The notes: generated from the letters alone by a model not told the origin. 64,000 bases of DNA from Streptomyces noursei (GCF_001646665.1 NZ_LWBU01000363.1:1-64000); one strand, 5' to 3'; counted from the first letter of the stretch, positions 28,429 to 36,823 are shown. A program made the numbers and translations.

Positions 28429-30194
28429 CACCGGTGTTTCTCCTCAACGACGTCCTGCGGACGACCTCCGACGATCGTGGCGATGTTCGCTGCGGAAACC
28501 ATGTCCTTCTCGGGCGTGAAGTACTGGGAATGAGCCGCGAAAGCGCCCGCGTCGCGCACCATGCGGGGTCCGTCATCGACCATGAAGCGCTGGGCGCCGA
28601 ACGCCTTGCTTGCCGGGTCCTTCCCGAAGTAGACGTCATCGTTTCCAGCATCCAGAAGGTCGCGAGTGAGCAGCGCTCCGCCCGGCCCGCCGAAGGCAAC
28701 CTCATCCTTCGCCGGAAGGTGGGTGACCGGGTCGTTGTCTGCAGCTCCGACGAACACGTGCTCCCGGCCGACGCCAAGTTCTTCCGCCTTCTGCACGCCT
28801 ACACCGGGACTACCCAGAAGGATGATGTCGTCAACGCCCGGAATTCCACCCGGTGCAGTAGCCGCCTTCCCCACAGTGAGCGAGCCATAAGAATGCCCGA
28901 TCGCGGTGAAGTGCGGATCTCGGTTCTCGTTTGTGGAATGCAGCCCCGACATGAAGGAGTGATACGCGGGCGCGCCCCGTTCAGCGTCCCCTTCGGACAT
29001 GACGTCCAGCTTTTGTGGCGCGTCATAGCCCAGCCAGATGATGGACGCGCTGGACGGGTCCACATCACGCGCCCCGATCGCCGTATCCTCCGCCCGCTTC
29101 ATCGTGTCCTCGACGAAGTCGCCGTCCAGCTTCGTCCCCAGCCCCGGCACGTACGCCGACACGTTGCGCGAGGTGTCCGGGTTGCCGTAGGAGATGATCG
29201 CGCGGCCGTTGCCCTCGTCGCCGATGCCCAGCAGGTACATCGGCGGGACGCTCGGTTCGCGGAGGCGGTCCTGGATCATGCGCAGGGCCTCCAGCTTGGT
29301 GCGGGAGTCGTCGTCGTGGCGTCGCGCCAGCTCGTCGATCAGCACCGGCAGGTGGTTCCGGTTCGCCTCGTCGCGGGTGGCCGCGGGGATGCCGTCCAGG
29401 CCGCCGATGAGGTCCGGGGCGATGTCGAGGTACTCGCGGCGCTGCTCCTCGGGGAGGCCGTCCCACCAGGCCTTGAGTTCCGCGGGTGACCGGTCGGCGG
29501 GGATGCCGTCGCCGAGGTGGCGCCCCGCCGCCGCGCGGACGCCCGCCGTGTCGCGGGCGGCGTCGGCGAGGGTCGCCGCGGTGACGTCCAGGCCCTTCGC
29601 CGCCCGGAGCCGGTCCAGCGTCGCGGCGTACTTGCGGTCGATGTCCGCGGCCGCGCGCACCGCTCGGGCGATGCGGTCCGCGAGGGCCTGGGCCTTCTCC
29701 GCGTTCGGGTTCAGCGGCCGCACCGCCGGCGGCGCGCCGGACAGGTCCGGTGCCCGGTCCAGGGGCAGGCGGGCGTCGCCGCGGGCGTGGCCGCCCGGGG
29801 TGGGCGCATCACCCGCAAGGGTGGCAGTGGTGGCGGCCGGGAAGCTGACGGAGCCGTCCTCGTGGACGGTGAACCGCAGCTCGGCCGCCTCGTCCAGGGC
29901 CTGCCTCAACTGCCGCTGGGGCACGGCCAGATCGGCCGCCAGGGCGTTCAGGGTGGTGCGGATCAGACCGCACTCGGTGTGCAGGTACTGGTAGTTGCGG
30001 CTCAGCCGCTGGAGCCGCGCCAGGGCCGCCGCCGCGGACCGGCTGTCCTGCGTCTCCCGCAGGCGCGCCGCCATCAGGCGGTCCACGCGGACGCGGTCCG
30101 CGCCCGACCGGCCGGACACCGCGTGCCACGCGTCGCCGGCGTCCTCCAGCACGTCGGGCCGCAGGTCCCGCAGGGCCTGCCAGGTGGCGGTCAC
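28428..30194 (-). CDS. DUF1023 alpha/beta hydrolase with helical N-terminal half
   Basis: A 588-residue protein. The N-terminal half (about 1-290) is helical, Ala/Arg-rich and lacks a signal peptide; the C-terminal half is a DUF1023-type alpha/beta hydrolase with the nucleophile elbow GHSYGS and a late acidic/His segment (AADNDPVTHLP). GTG start overlaps the upstream stop (GTGA). The DNA for the C-terminal third drops from about 75% GC to about 60-63% GC in sampled lines, with the change near 29060-29100, as if the catalytic part were exchanged. Substrate unknown. Confidence 0.82.
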   Translation of the reverse strand: MTATWQALRDLRPDVLEDAGDAWHAVSGRSGADRVRVDRLMAARLRETQDSRSAAAALARLQRLSRNYQYLHTECGLIRTTLNALAADLAVPQRQLRQALDEAAELRFTVHEDGSVSFPAATTATLAGDAPTPGGHARGDARLPLDRAPDLSGAPPAVRPLNPNAEKAQALADRIARAVRAAADIDRKYAATLDRLRAAKGLDVTAATLADAARDTAGVRAAAGRHLGDGIPADRSPAELKAWWDGLPEEQRREYLDIAPDLIGGLDGIPAATRDEANRNHLPVLIDELARRHDDDSRTKLEALRMIQDRLREPSVPPMYLLGIGDEGNGRAIISYGNPDTSRNVSAYVPGLGTKLDGDFVEDTMKRAEDTAIGARDVDPSSASIIWLGYDAPQKLDVMSEGDAERGAPAYHSFMSGLHSTNENRDPHFTAIGHSYGSLTVGKAATAPGGIPGVDDIILLGSPGVGVQKAEELGVGREHVFVGAADNDPVTHLPAKDEVAFGGPGGALLTRDLLDAGNDDVYFGKDPASKAFGAQRFMVDDGPRMVRDAGAFAAHSQYFTPEKDMVSAANIATIVGGRPQDVVEEKHR

Positions 30195-30559
30195 CGGCGC
30201 CCGCCGTCCCCGGCGGTGCCGGTGAAGGAGTGCCCCACGGCCAGGTCGGTCTCACCCAGCTCCTCGGCGACCTTCGCCAGCGCTCCCGTCAGGTGCGCGC
30301 ACTCGTCCCGTACGGCGCCGAGGCGGTCCTCCCAGGAGGTGAGGACGGCCCGTAAGGAGGCCACGGACGCCAGTCCCGCTCCCGCCGCCCCCAGGCACCC
30401 CTCATGGCCGGTGCCGAGCGAGCGGCGGGCGCTCTCCGCCCTGATCCGCAGCTCGTCGGCGGCGCCCGAGGCACTGGTCCACGGCCCTCCGCTGTGGATC
30501 AGGCCGCCGCGCCCCGGCGTGAGGTCCAGCAGGTCCTGCCAGCGCTGTGTGTACGTCAC
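30191..30559 (-). CDS. Small helical protein, first gene of the DUF1023 unit
   Basis: A helical protein of about 122 residues whose stop overlaps the GTG of the DUF1023 gene. The segment GPWTSASGAADELRIRAE is reminiscent of WXG100-like partners that precede DUF1023 proteins, but I cannot confirm family membership. The start is uncertain: GTG at 30559 has GGGGG about nine bases upstream, while an in-frame GTG at 30589 would add ten residues. GC content is as high as the surroundings, unlike the downstream lipoprotein gene. Confidence 0.65.
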   Translation of the reverse strand: MTYTQRWQDLLDLTPGRGGLIHSGGPWTSASGAADELRIRAESARRSLGTGHEGCLGAAGAGLASVASLRAVLTSWEDRLGAVRDECAHLTGALAKVAEELGETDLAVGHSFTGTAGDGGRR

Positions 30560-30721
30560 GTACGCCATCCCCCGCACGTCGTAGGTCACGCACAGCGACG
30601 TGCCGTGCGCGCGGTGACGTTAGCGCAGGTGAAGGTGGGCCGCGCACGGACGGTGACCGTGCGGTGACGCGGGTTGACGCCCGTCCGGGCGGGCACGCCG
30701 TCGGCGGCGCCCGCCCGTCGT

Positions 30722-31846
30722 TCAGGCGCTGACGGCCGTCCGGCGGGTCGTCGTGGCGATGGTCGCCGAGCCGACCACGCGGGTGCCGTCGTAGAGGACG
30801 ATCGCCTGGCCGGGGGCGACACCGCGGACCGGCTCGTCGAACGTGACGCGCAGCTCGCCGTCCTCCAGCGCCGCCGTGACCGGCGTCTCGTCGCCGTGGG
30901 CGCGCAGCTGGGCGGTGTAGGCGCCGGGCCCCGAGGGGGCGGTGCCGCACCAGCGGGGCTTGATGGCCGTCAGGGCGGTGACGTCGAGCGCCTCGGCGGG
31001 GCCCACCGTCACGGTGTTGTTCACGGGCGAGATGTCCAGGACGTACCGGGGCTTGCCGTCCGGGGCGGGGTGGCCGATGCGCAGGCCCTTGCGCTGGCCG
31101 ATGGTGAAGCCGTACGCCCCCTCGTGGGTGCCGACCTTGGCGCCGGACTCGTCGACGATGTCGCCCTCCGCCCTGCCCAGGCGGGAGGCGAGGAAGCCCT
31201 GGGTGTCGCCGTCCGCGATGAAGCAGATGTCGTGGCTGTCGGGCTTCTTCGCCACGGCCAGCCCGCGGCGCTCGGCCTCCGCGCGGATCTCGTCCTTGGT
31301 GGTGAGGGTGTCGCCCAGCGGGAACATCGCGTGCGCGAGCTGCTTCTCGTCGAGGACGCCGAGGACGTACGACTGGTCCTTGGCCATGTCGGAGGCGCGG
31401 TGGAGCTCCCGGGTGCCGTCCTCGCGGGTCACGACGGTGGCGTAGTGGCCGGTGCAGACCGCGTCGAAGCCCAGCGCGAGCGCCTTGTCCAGCAGCGCGG
31501 CGAACTTGATCTTCTCGTTGCAGCGCAGGCACGGGTTGGGGGTGCGCCCGGCCTCGTACTCGGCGACGAAGTCGTCGACGACGTCCTCGCGGAACCGCTC
31601 GGCCAGGTCCCACACGTAGAACGGGATGCCGATCACGTCGGCCGCGCGGCGGGCGTCGCGCGAGTCCTCGATGGTGCAGCAGCCACGGGCGCCGGTGCGG
31701 AAGGACTGCGGGTTCGCGGACAGGGCGAGGTGCACGCCGGTGACGTCGTGGCCGGCCTCGGCGGCGCGGGCGGCGGCGACGGCGGAGTCCACGCCGCCCG
31801 ACATGGCGGCGAGCACACGGAGCGGGCGCTGGGGAGTGTGAGTCAT
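30722..31846 (-). CDS. mnmA: tRNA-specific 2-thiouridylase MnmA
   Basis: A 374-residue enzyme that thiolates U34 of Lys, Glu and Gln tRNAs. The ATP-PP loop AAMSGGVDSAVAA is at residues 13-25, and the two catalytic Cys are in NPCLRCN and HDICFIADG. The C-terminal beta-barrel is complete. The ATG at 31846 starts just before the loop; the frame is open upstream but only through the divergent amidase region. Sulfur probably comes from the nearby cysteine desulfurase. Confidence 0.97.
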   Translation of the reverse strand: MTHTPQRPLRVLAAMSGGVDSAVAAARAAEAGHDVTGVHLALSANPQSFRTGARGCCTIEDSRDARRAADVIGIPFYVWDLAERFREDVVDDFVAEYEAGRTPNPCLRCNEKIKFAALLDKALALGFDAVCTGHYATVVTREDGTRELHRASDMAKDQSYVLGVLDEKQLAHAMFPLGDTLTTKDEIRAEAERRGLAVAKKPDSHDICFIADGDTQGFLASRLGRAEGDIVDESGAKVGTHEGAYGFTIGQRKGLRIGHPAPDGKPRYVLDISPVNNTVTVGPAEALDVTALTAIKPRWCGTAPSGPGAYTAQLRAHGDETPVTAALEDGELRVTFDEPVRGVAPGQAIVLYDGTRVVGSATIATTTRRTAVSA

Positions 31847-31906
31847 AGCCCTACCAGGGTACGGGCCCCGGGAACCATGGTCGCCCGAGTATGCGTTCAC
31901 GGTCAC

Positions 31907-32566
31907 ATGGGAGAGAAGAAGCAGGGCGCGGTGGGCCGTCGTGCCGTGCTGATCGGTGGCGGGGCTGCGGTCGTGGGCGCGGCGGTGGTGGCGCGGGACG
32001 AGCTGCGCCGCGCCTGGTACCGGGTGCCCGGGGTGGAGAAGGACCGCGTGGAGGGGGAGCTGGACCACGCGGGCGCGGAGTGGACGGCGGCCTCCCGGGC
32101 GAACTGGCGGCGGGCGGACCGGCCGGACGACTTCACCATCGACCGGGTCGTGATCCATGTCGTCCAGGGCAGCTTCCCCACCGCCCTGAAGGTGTTCAAG
32201 GACCCCGGCCACGGCGCGGCGACGCATTACGTCGTACGCAAGGACGGGCACGTCGCGCAGATGATCCGCGAGCTGGACGTCGCCTTCCACGCGGGCAGCC
32301 GCGACATGAACGAGCGCAGCATCGGCATCGAGCACGAGGGGTTCGTGGACCGGCCGCAGGACTTCACGGCGGCCATGTACGCGTCGTCGGCGCGGCTCAC
32401 CGCGGGGATATGCGCGCGGTACGGGATACCGGTGGACCGTACCCACATCATCGGCCACGTGGAGGTGGAGGGCACCGACCACACGGACCCCGGTCCGCAC
32501 TGGGACTGGGACCGGTACATGAAGCTGGTGCGGGACGCCTCGCGGGTGGCGGTGACCGCTAGCTGA
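31907..32566 (+). CDS. Exported N-acetylmuramoyl-L-alanine amidase (Amidase_2)
   Basis: A 219-residue peptidoglycan amidase. A twin-arginine-like signal (GRRAVLIGGGAAVVGAAVVA) lies at residues 10-29. The Amidase_2 fold shows zinc ligands in VIHVVQG and HTDPGPHWDWD plus the substrate-site segment GIEHEG. It should cleave the bond between muramic acid and L-alanine. It sits between mnmA (divergent) and cysteine desulfurase (convergent, eight-base overlap of the 3' ends). An in-frame ATG at 31877 is a possible earlier start. Confidence 0.88.
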   Translation: MGEKKQGAVGRRAVLIGGGAAVVGAAVVARDELRRAWYRVPGVEKDRVEGELDHAGAEWTAASRANWRRADRPDDFTIDRVVIHVVQGSFPTALKVFKDPGHGAATHYVVRKDGHVAQMIRELDVAFHAGSRDMNERSIGIEHEGFVDRPQDFTAAMYASSARLTAGICARYGIPVDRTHIIGHVEVEGTDHTDPGPHWDWDRYMKLVRDASRVAVTAS

Positions 32567-33728
32567 GGCCCGCCGTCCTCGCCCGTTCCACGGCCGGTCC
32601 GATGGCCTCGGCGACCGCCTCGACGTCGGCGCGGGTCGAGGTGTGGCCGAGCGTGAAGCGGAGGGTGCCGCGCGCGAGGTCCGGGTCGGTGCCGGTGGCG
32701 AGCAGGACGTGGCTGGGCTGGGCCACGCCGGCCGTGCAGGCGGATCCGGTGGAGCACTCGATGCCCCGGGCGTCCAGGAGCAGCAGCAGCGAGTCGCCCT
32801 CGCAGCCGGGGAAGGAGAAGTGGGCGTTGGCGGGCAGGCGGCCCTCCGGGGCGGGGTCGCCGCCGAGGACCGCGTCCGGGACGGCGGCCATGACGGCCCG
32901 GACGAGTTCGTCGCGCAGGGCGCCGATCTCGCGGGCGTACGTCTCGCGGCGCTCGGCCGCGAGCCGGCCCGCGACCGCGAAGGCGGCGACGGCCGGGACG
33001 TCGAGGGTGCCGGAGCGGACGTGGCGCTCCTGGCCGCCGCCGTGCAGTACGGGGACGGGGCTCTGCTCGCGGCCCAGGAGCAGCGCCCCGATGCCGTAGG
33101 GGCCGCCGATCTTGTGGCCGGAGACGGTCATGGCGGCGAGGCCGGAGTCGGCGAAGCCGACCGGGACCTGGCCGAACGCCTGGACGGCGTCGGAGTGCAG
33201 GGGGACGTCGAACTCGCGGGCGACGGCGGCCAGTTCGGTGATCGGCAAGACGGTGCCGATCTCGTTGTTGGCCCACATCACGGTGGCGAGGGCGACGCTC
33301 GCCGGGTCCTTCGCGACGGCCTCGCGGAGCGCCTCGGGGTGCACGCGCCCGTGGCCGTCGACGGGCAGGTACTCGACGGTGGCGCCCTCGTGCTCGCCCA
33401 GCCAGTGCACGGCGTCGAGGACGGCGTGGTGCTCGACCGGGCTGGCCAGCACCCGGACGCGGCGCGGGTCGGCGTCCCGGCGCGCCCAGTACAGGCCCTT
33501 GACGGCGAGGTTGTCCGCCTCCGTGCCGCCGGAGGTCAGGACGACCTCGCTGGGCCGTGCCCCGAGCGCGTCGGCGAGGGCCTCGCGGGCCTCCTCGACG
33601 GTACGGCGGGCCCGGCGGCCGGCGGCGTGCAGCGAGGACGCGTTGCCCGTCACGGCGAGCTGGGCGGTCATCGCCTCGATCGCCTCCGGCAGCATCGGAG
33701 TGGTCGCGGCGTGGTCGAGGTAAGCCAT
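32559..33728 (-). CDS. Cysteine desulfurase (NifS/IscS family)
   Basis: A 389-residue PLP enzyme that removes sulfur from cysteine for tRNA thiolation and cofactor synthesis. YLDHAATTPM marks the N-terminus, the PLP lysine is in VSGHKIGGPYG, and the active-site Cys is in IECSTGSACTAGVAQPSH. The nearby mnmA suggests that it supplies MnmA. The gene ends by overlapping the convergent amidase gene. Confidence 0.95.
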   Translation of the reverse strand: MAYLDHAATTPMLPEAIEAMTAQLAVTGNASSLHAAGRRARRTVEEAREALADALGARPSEVVLTSGGTEADNLAVKGLYWARRDADPRRVRVLASPVEHHAVLDAVHWLGEHEGATVEYLPVDGHGRVHPEALREAVAKDPASVALATVMWANNEIGTVLPITELAAVAREFDVPLHSDAVQAFGQVPVGFADSGLAAMTVSGHKIGGPYGIGALLLGREQSPVPVLHGGGQERHVRSGTLDVPAVAAFAVAGRLAAERRETYAREIGALRDELVRAVMAAVPDAVLGGDPAPEGRLPANAHFSFPGCEGDSLLLLLDARGIECSTGSACTAGVAQPSHVLLATGTDPDLARGTLRFTLGHTSTRADVEAVAEAIGPAVERARTAGLS

Positions 33729-33836
33729 GGTGCAACGATTCTACGAGCCCCCCGGCGGCGGAGGTTCAGCGCCGTACCGGCCGGACGCGGCCCGGTGTCC
33801 GGCGGGGCCCGCCGCCCGCCGCCCCGACCGGCCGGG

Positions 33837-34181
33837 TCAGGCGATGCTCCAGGAGACGGTGCCGTCCGCGGTGACCAGTGCGGCCAGCACCGCGAGGTCG
33901 GCGACGCCGAGGCCGAGGCCGAGCAGGGCCCGCCCGCGGCGGGTGGTCCCCCGGCGGAGGGCGAGGACGGCGAGGCCGATGGCGATGGGCCCCAGCAGGA
34001 TGTTCATCACCAGCAGGCCCACCAGGCCCAGGACGAACGCGGCGACGGCCATCCCGTCGGCGTCGCGGATGCGGTCGCGGATCCGGCCCCGGGGCCGGCC
34101 CCGGGTGGCGCCGGTGGTGTGCTCGGTGCCAGTGGTACGGCTGGTGCCAGTGGTGCGGGAGCCGTGTGCGGTGAGTTCCAT
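33837..34181 (-). CDS. DUF4190-type small membrane protein
   Basis: A 114-residue protein with a polar Thr/Arg-rich N-terminus (about 1-42, containing repeated TTGT units) and two hydrophobic helices with the pattern GMAVAAFVLGLVGLLVMNILLG and ALLGLGLGVADLAVLAALV, as in DUF4190 proteins. Function unknown. Ten bases separate it from the next small membrane protein gene upstream, so the two form an operon that faces the TetR regulator. Confidence 0.75.
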   Translation of the reverse strand: MELTAHGSRTTGTSRTTGTEHTTGATRGRPRGRIRDRIRDADGMAVAAFVLGLVGLLVMNILLGPIAIGLAVLALRRGTTRRGRALLGLGLGVADLAVLAALVTADGTVSWSIA

Positions 34182-34191
34182 GGCGGCCTCC

Positions 34192-34338
34192 TCAGCGGTG
34201 CTGTCGTTCGCGGACGGCGAAGATCAGGAGCCAGACGCCGATGACGGTGGCGGCGACGAGAGTGACCGGGACGGGCACGTGGGCCACGGTCCCGAGGACG
34301 ACACCCAGCATCAGCAGGGCGGCGACGATGGCGAACAT
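34192..34338 (-). CDS. 48-residue membrane protein next to TetR regulator
   Basis: Starting at ATG 34338 with GGGAGGT directly upstream, this encodes two hydrophobic helices (MFAIVAALLMLGVVLGTVAH and TLVAATVIGVWLLIFAV) and a short basic tail (RERQHR). The Shine-Dalgarno selects this start over a longer open frame beginning at 34380, which would run through the operator. Function unknown. It is divergent from the TetR gene and is likely its regulatory target. Confidence 0.75.
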   Translation of the reverse strand: MFAIVAALLMLGVVLGTVAHVPVPVTLVAATVIGVWLLIFAVRERQHR

Positions 34339-34368
34339 CGGTGGACCTCCCTCGAGGGGTTGGCATAA

Positions 34369-34382
34369 TGAACACTTGTTCA
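34369..34382. promoter_or_regulatory. Palindromic operator for the divergent TetR regulator
   Basis: TGAACACTTGTTCA consists of perfect TGAACA and TGTTCA arms around a two-base centre. It lies between the small membrane protein gene (31 bases away) and the TetR start (67 bases away). The size and symmetry fit a TetR-family site that would control both directions. Confidence 0.65.
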
Positions 34383-34448
34383 CTGACTACCCAGTCTAGC
34401 CAGCCTCATCACTGGATCACTCCGGAGAACGGTTGTTTACTGAATGGC

Positions 34449-35066
34449 ATGAGTCACACCTCCGGGATACGGCAGGCCCAGAAACAGAAGACCCGTCAGG
34501 CGCTCCTGGACGCCGCCCTCCGCCTCCTGGAGGCACAGAGCCTGAGCAGCCTCGGGCTGCGCGAGGTGACCCGCGCGATCGGCGTCGCCCCGGCGGCCTT
34601 CTACCGCCACTTCCGCGACACCGCGGACCTCGGCGTCGCCCTTGTCGACGAGGCCCTGGGCAGCCTGCACGGCACGATCCGTACGACCCTGGCGACGACC
34701 GGCGACAGCGACGAACGGATCGCCGCCACCGTCGAGTTGATCGCCGGGCTCGTACGCGGGTACCCCGCTCACGTCCGATTCATCGCCCGCGAACGACACG
34801 GCGGCGTGGCGCCGGTGCGCGAGGCGATCGGCGGCCAACTCGACCGCTTCGTACGGGAGGTGGCCGCCGAGCTGGCCAAGCACCCCGAGAGCGACGGGTG
34901 GGAGCCCGACGACCTGCTGATGCTCGCCGGGCTGTACGTCGACCACATGGTGATGACCGCCTCGGAGTTCCTGGCCACGCCCGAGGCCGGCTGGGACCGG
35001 GTGGCCCGGACGGCCCGGCGCCGGCTCCGCCTGGTCGGCCTCGGCCGCCGCCACTGGCTGGACTGA
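34449..35066 (+). CDS. TetR family transcriptional regulator
   Basis: A 205-residue regulator. The DNA-binding domain (about 10-60) shows TRQALLDAALRLLEAQ, LREVTRAIGVAPAAFYRHF, the classical TetR helix-turn-helix. The ligand domain resembles that of regulators linked to membrane lipid control, but the ligand is not identifiable. The start is the ATG at 34449 (MSHTSGIRQAQKQKTRQ) because the open frame upstream runs through the operator. It probably represses itself and the small membrane operon opposite. Confidence 0.9.
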   Translation: MSHTSGIRQAQKQKTRQALLDAALRLLEAQSLSSLGLREVTRAIGVAPAAFYRHFRDTADLGVALVDEALGSLHGTIRTTLATTGDSDERIAATVELIAGLVRGYPAHVRFIARERHGGVAPVREAIGGQLDRFVREVAAELAKHPESDGWEPDDLLMLAGLYVDHMVMTASEFLATPEAGWDRVARTARRRLRLVGLGRRHWLD

Positions 35067-35148
35067 CGCCCCGGGAGTGTCCGGACAGGGCCGGCGTCCG
35101 CCCGGGAGTCGGGCCGCGGGGTCGCGGTGTCCCGTCCGTACGGAGAGG

Positions 35149-36081
35149 TCAGGCCGTCCTCCAGGGCCGCAGCTTCTCCGGGTTGAGCACGGCCCAGATC
35201 CGCCGGATCCTGCCGTCCCTGATGTCGAACGCGTACACCGACACCACGGCGCCGTCCAGGTATGCCACCAGACCGGGCTGACCGTTGACCGTGCGCTCGT
35301 GCAGCACCAGCCGGTCCGGGCGCCGGCCGGCGAGGAAGCGGGCGATGCGCCGGGCGCCCTCGATCGGGTGGGGCAGGGCCGTGACGACCCCGCCGCCGTC
35401 GCCGACGGCGGTGGCGTCGGCGTCGAGCAGGCCGACGAGGGCGTCGATGTCCATCGCCTCCCACGCCAGCTTGAACTCCCGGACCACACGGGCGCGCTGG
35501 GCCGTCGGCGACAGGGGCGCCCCCGCGGCCTCGACGCGGCGGCGGGCCGAGGAGGCCAGTTGGCGGCAGGCCGCCGGAGTGCGGCCGACGATGGCGGCCA
35601 CCTCGGCGAACGGGTAGCGGAAGACGTCGTGGAGGACGAACGCCACGCGCTCCGCCGGGGTCATCGTCTCCAGCACGACGAGGAAGGCCATGCCGACGGA
35701 CTCGTCGAGCGTGATCCGGTCGGCCGGGTCGGCCGCGGTGTCGTCCGCCGCGCTCGCGGACCACTCGGTGCGCGCGGGCAGCGGCTCGGGAATCCACGCC
35801 CCCACGTAACGCTCCCTGCGGACCCGTGCCGAGCGGAGCACGTCGAGGCAGATGCGGCCGGCGACCTTCGTCAGCCAGCCGCCGGGGGACAGCACCGCCT
35901 CCCGCTGCCGCGGGGACATCGCGTACCAGCGGGCGTACGTCTCCTGGACGACGTCCTCGGCCTCGGCCACGGAGCCCAGCATCCGGTACGCGAGGTCGGT
36001 CAGCCTGCGGCGTTCGCCGGTGACCGCACTCGGCACCGGGTCGAAGCGGCCGTCCTGCGGCGCGGTCGGACGGGTCGTCAT
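35149..36081 (-). CDS. ECF41-type RNA polymerase sigma factor (SigJ-like)
   Basis: A 310-residue extracytoplasmic-function sigma factor with region 2 (LAYRMLGSVAEAEDVVQETYARW), region 4 (about 135-190) and a fused C-terminal SnoaL-like domain. The ECF41 hallmarks are all present: the WIPEPLP linker, the DGGG motif and the C-terminal NPEKL. In this group the fused domain regulates sigma activity in place of a classical anti-sigma factor. Its own promoter and the opposite one share the same sequence, which suggests autoregulation and control of the divergent gene. Confidence 0.93.
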   Translation of the reverse strand: MTTRPTAPQDGRFDPVPSAVTGERRRLTDLAYRMLGSVAEAEDVVQETYARWYAMSPRQREAVLSPGGWLTKVAGRICLDVLRSARVRRERYVGAWIPEPLPARTEWSASAADDTAADPADRITLDESVGMAFLVVLETMTPAERVAFVLHDVFRYPFAEVAAIVGRTPAACRQLASSARRRVEAAGAPLSPTAQRARVVREFKLAWEAMDIDALVGLLDADATAVGDGGGVVTALPHPIEGARRIARFLAGRRPDRLVLHERTVNGQPGLVAYLDGAVVSVYAFDIRDGRIRRIWAVLNPEKLRPWRTA

Positions 36082-36122
36082 GGTGTCGCGGCTCCCTCGG
36101 TCGTGGCTGCCCTCATCCCTAT

Positions 36123-36149
36123 GACGGGACGGCGCCCCGGAATGTGAGA
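36123..36149 (-). promoter_or_regulatory. ECF41-type promoter for the sigma factor gene
   Basis: On the minus strand TCTCACA (36149-36143) is followed by exactly 16 bases and CGTC (36126-36123). The published ECF41 consensus, from memory, is TGTCACA with a CGTC -10. The -10 lies about 41 bases before the sigma factor start. Confidence 0.65.
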
Positions 36150-36160
36150 CCGGCGCCCCG

Positions 36161-36187
36161 CCTCACATCCCGCGGGGCCGCCTCGTC
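36161..36187 (+). promoter_or_regulatory. ECF41-type promoter for the divergent SnoaL-like gene
   Basis: CCTCACA (36161-36167), a 16-base spacer, then CGTC (36184-36187). It has the same TCACA-N16-CGTC layout as the promoter on the other strand; the two -35 elements are 11 bases apart. It would give a leader of about 90 bases before the gene at 36287. Confidence 0.65.
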
Positions 36188-36286
36188 GTACTGGCAGCGG
36201 CACGGGACGGAAGGGAACGGGAGGTGCGCCGGCACGGAGCACACGACCGCCGTCCCCCGCACGCACCACGACCGAAGGAGTACGCG

Positions 36287-36727
36287 ATGACCACCCACGA
36301 GTCCGAGATCCGGGCGCTCCTGGCGGACCGCGCCGACGCCCAGCAGACGAAGGACATCGACCGGCTCATGTCGTTCTACGCCGCCGACGCCGTCTACTAC
36401 GACGCCGTCCCCCCGCTGCGGTTCACGGGGACCGACGAGATACGCCGCAACTTCCTGCGCTGGTTCGACGGCTACGTCGGCCCCATCGGCCTGGAGACGC
36501 ACGATCTCACCCTCGTCGCGGGCGAGGACACGGCGTTCGCGCACATGCTCCACCTGGACTCCGGGGAGCGCAAGGGCGGGCTCCAGGCGTCCATCTGGGT
36601 GCGCGAGAGCGTCTGCCTCCGGCGGACGGCCGGAACCTGGTCGATCACGCACGAGCACGTCTCCATCCCGGTCGACCCGGCGACCCTGACGGTCTGGCTC
36701 CCCTCCGACAAGGACCAGCCCGCCTGA
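36287..36727 (+). CDS. SnoaL/NTF2-like protein under ECF41 promoter
   Basis: A 146-residue protein of the SnoaL-like (DUF4440/NTF2) fold, seen as a conical alpha+beta barrel pattern: DRADAQQTKDIDRLMSFYAADAVYYD, then FTGTDEIRRNFLRWFDGY and W at the end of a strand (GTWSITHEHVSIPVD). GAAGGAG precedes the ATG. The sigma factor's fused domain is of the same superfamily, which raises the idea that both bind the same small molecule. It is probably the direct target of the ECF41 sigma factor. Confidence 0.87.
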   Translation: MTTHESEIRALLADRADAQQTKDIDRLMSFYAADAVYYDAVPPLRFTGTDEIRRNFLRWFDGYVGPIGLETHDLTLVAGEDTAFAHMLHLDSGERKGGLQASIWVRESVCLRRTAGTWSITHEHVSIPVDPATLTVWLPSDKDQPA

Positions 36728-36749
36728 CCGCGGCCCGGCCCCGGCCGGA

Positions 36750-36769
36750 CCGCCCGCGGCCGCGGGCGG
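36750..36769. terminator. 20-base perfect palindrome between SnoaL-like and barrel-protein genes
   Basis: CCGCCCGCGG followed by its exact reverse complement, starting 23 bases after the SnoaL-like stop. It could form an 8-base-pair hairpin with a four-base loop and partly terminate transcription before the next gene. Confidence 0.4.
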
Positions 36770-36823
36770 CGGCGCAGCCGCAGCCGTACGCACACGACGA
36801 CACCACCACGAGGAGCATCCACC

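Noticed and set aside
27841..30559. Prophage or integrated element as cause of the lower GC in the DUF1023 unit
   Set aside because: No integrase, attachment repeat or tRNA is nearby, and the first gene keeps normal GC; local gene exchange is a simpler reading.
31847..32500. Upstream extension of mnmA on the minus strand
   Set aside because: It runs antisense to the amidase gene; MnmA proteins start just before the SGGVDS loop.
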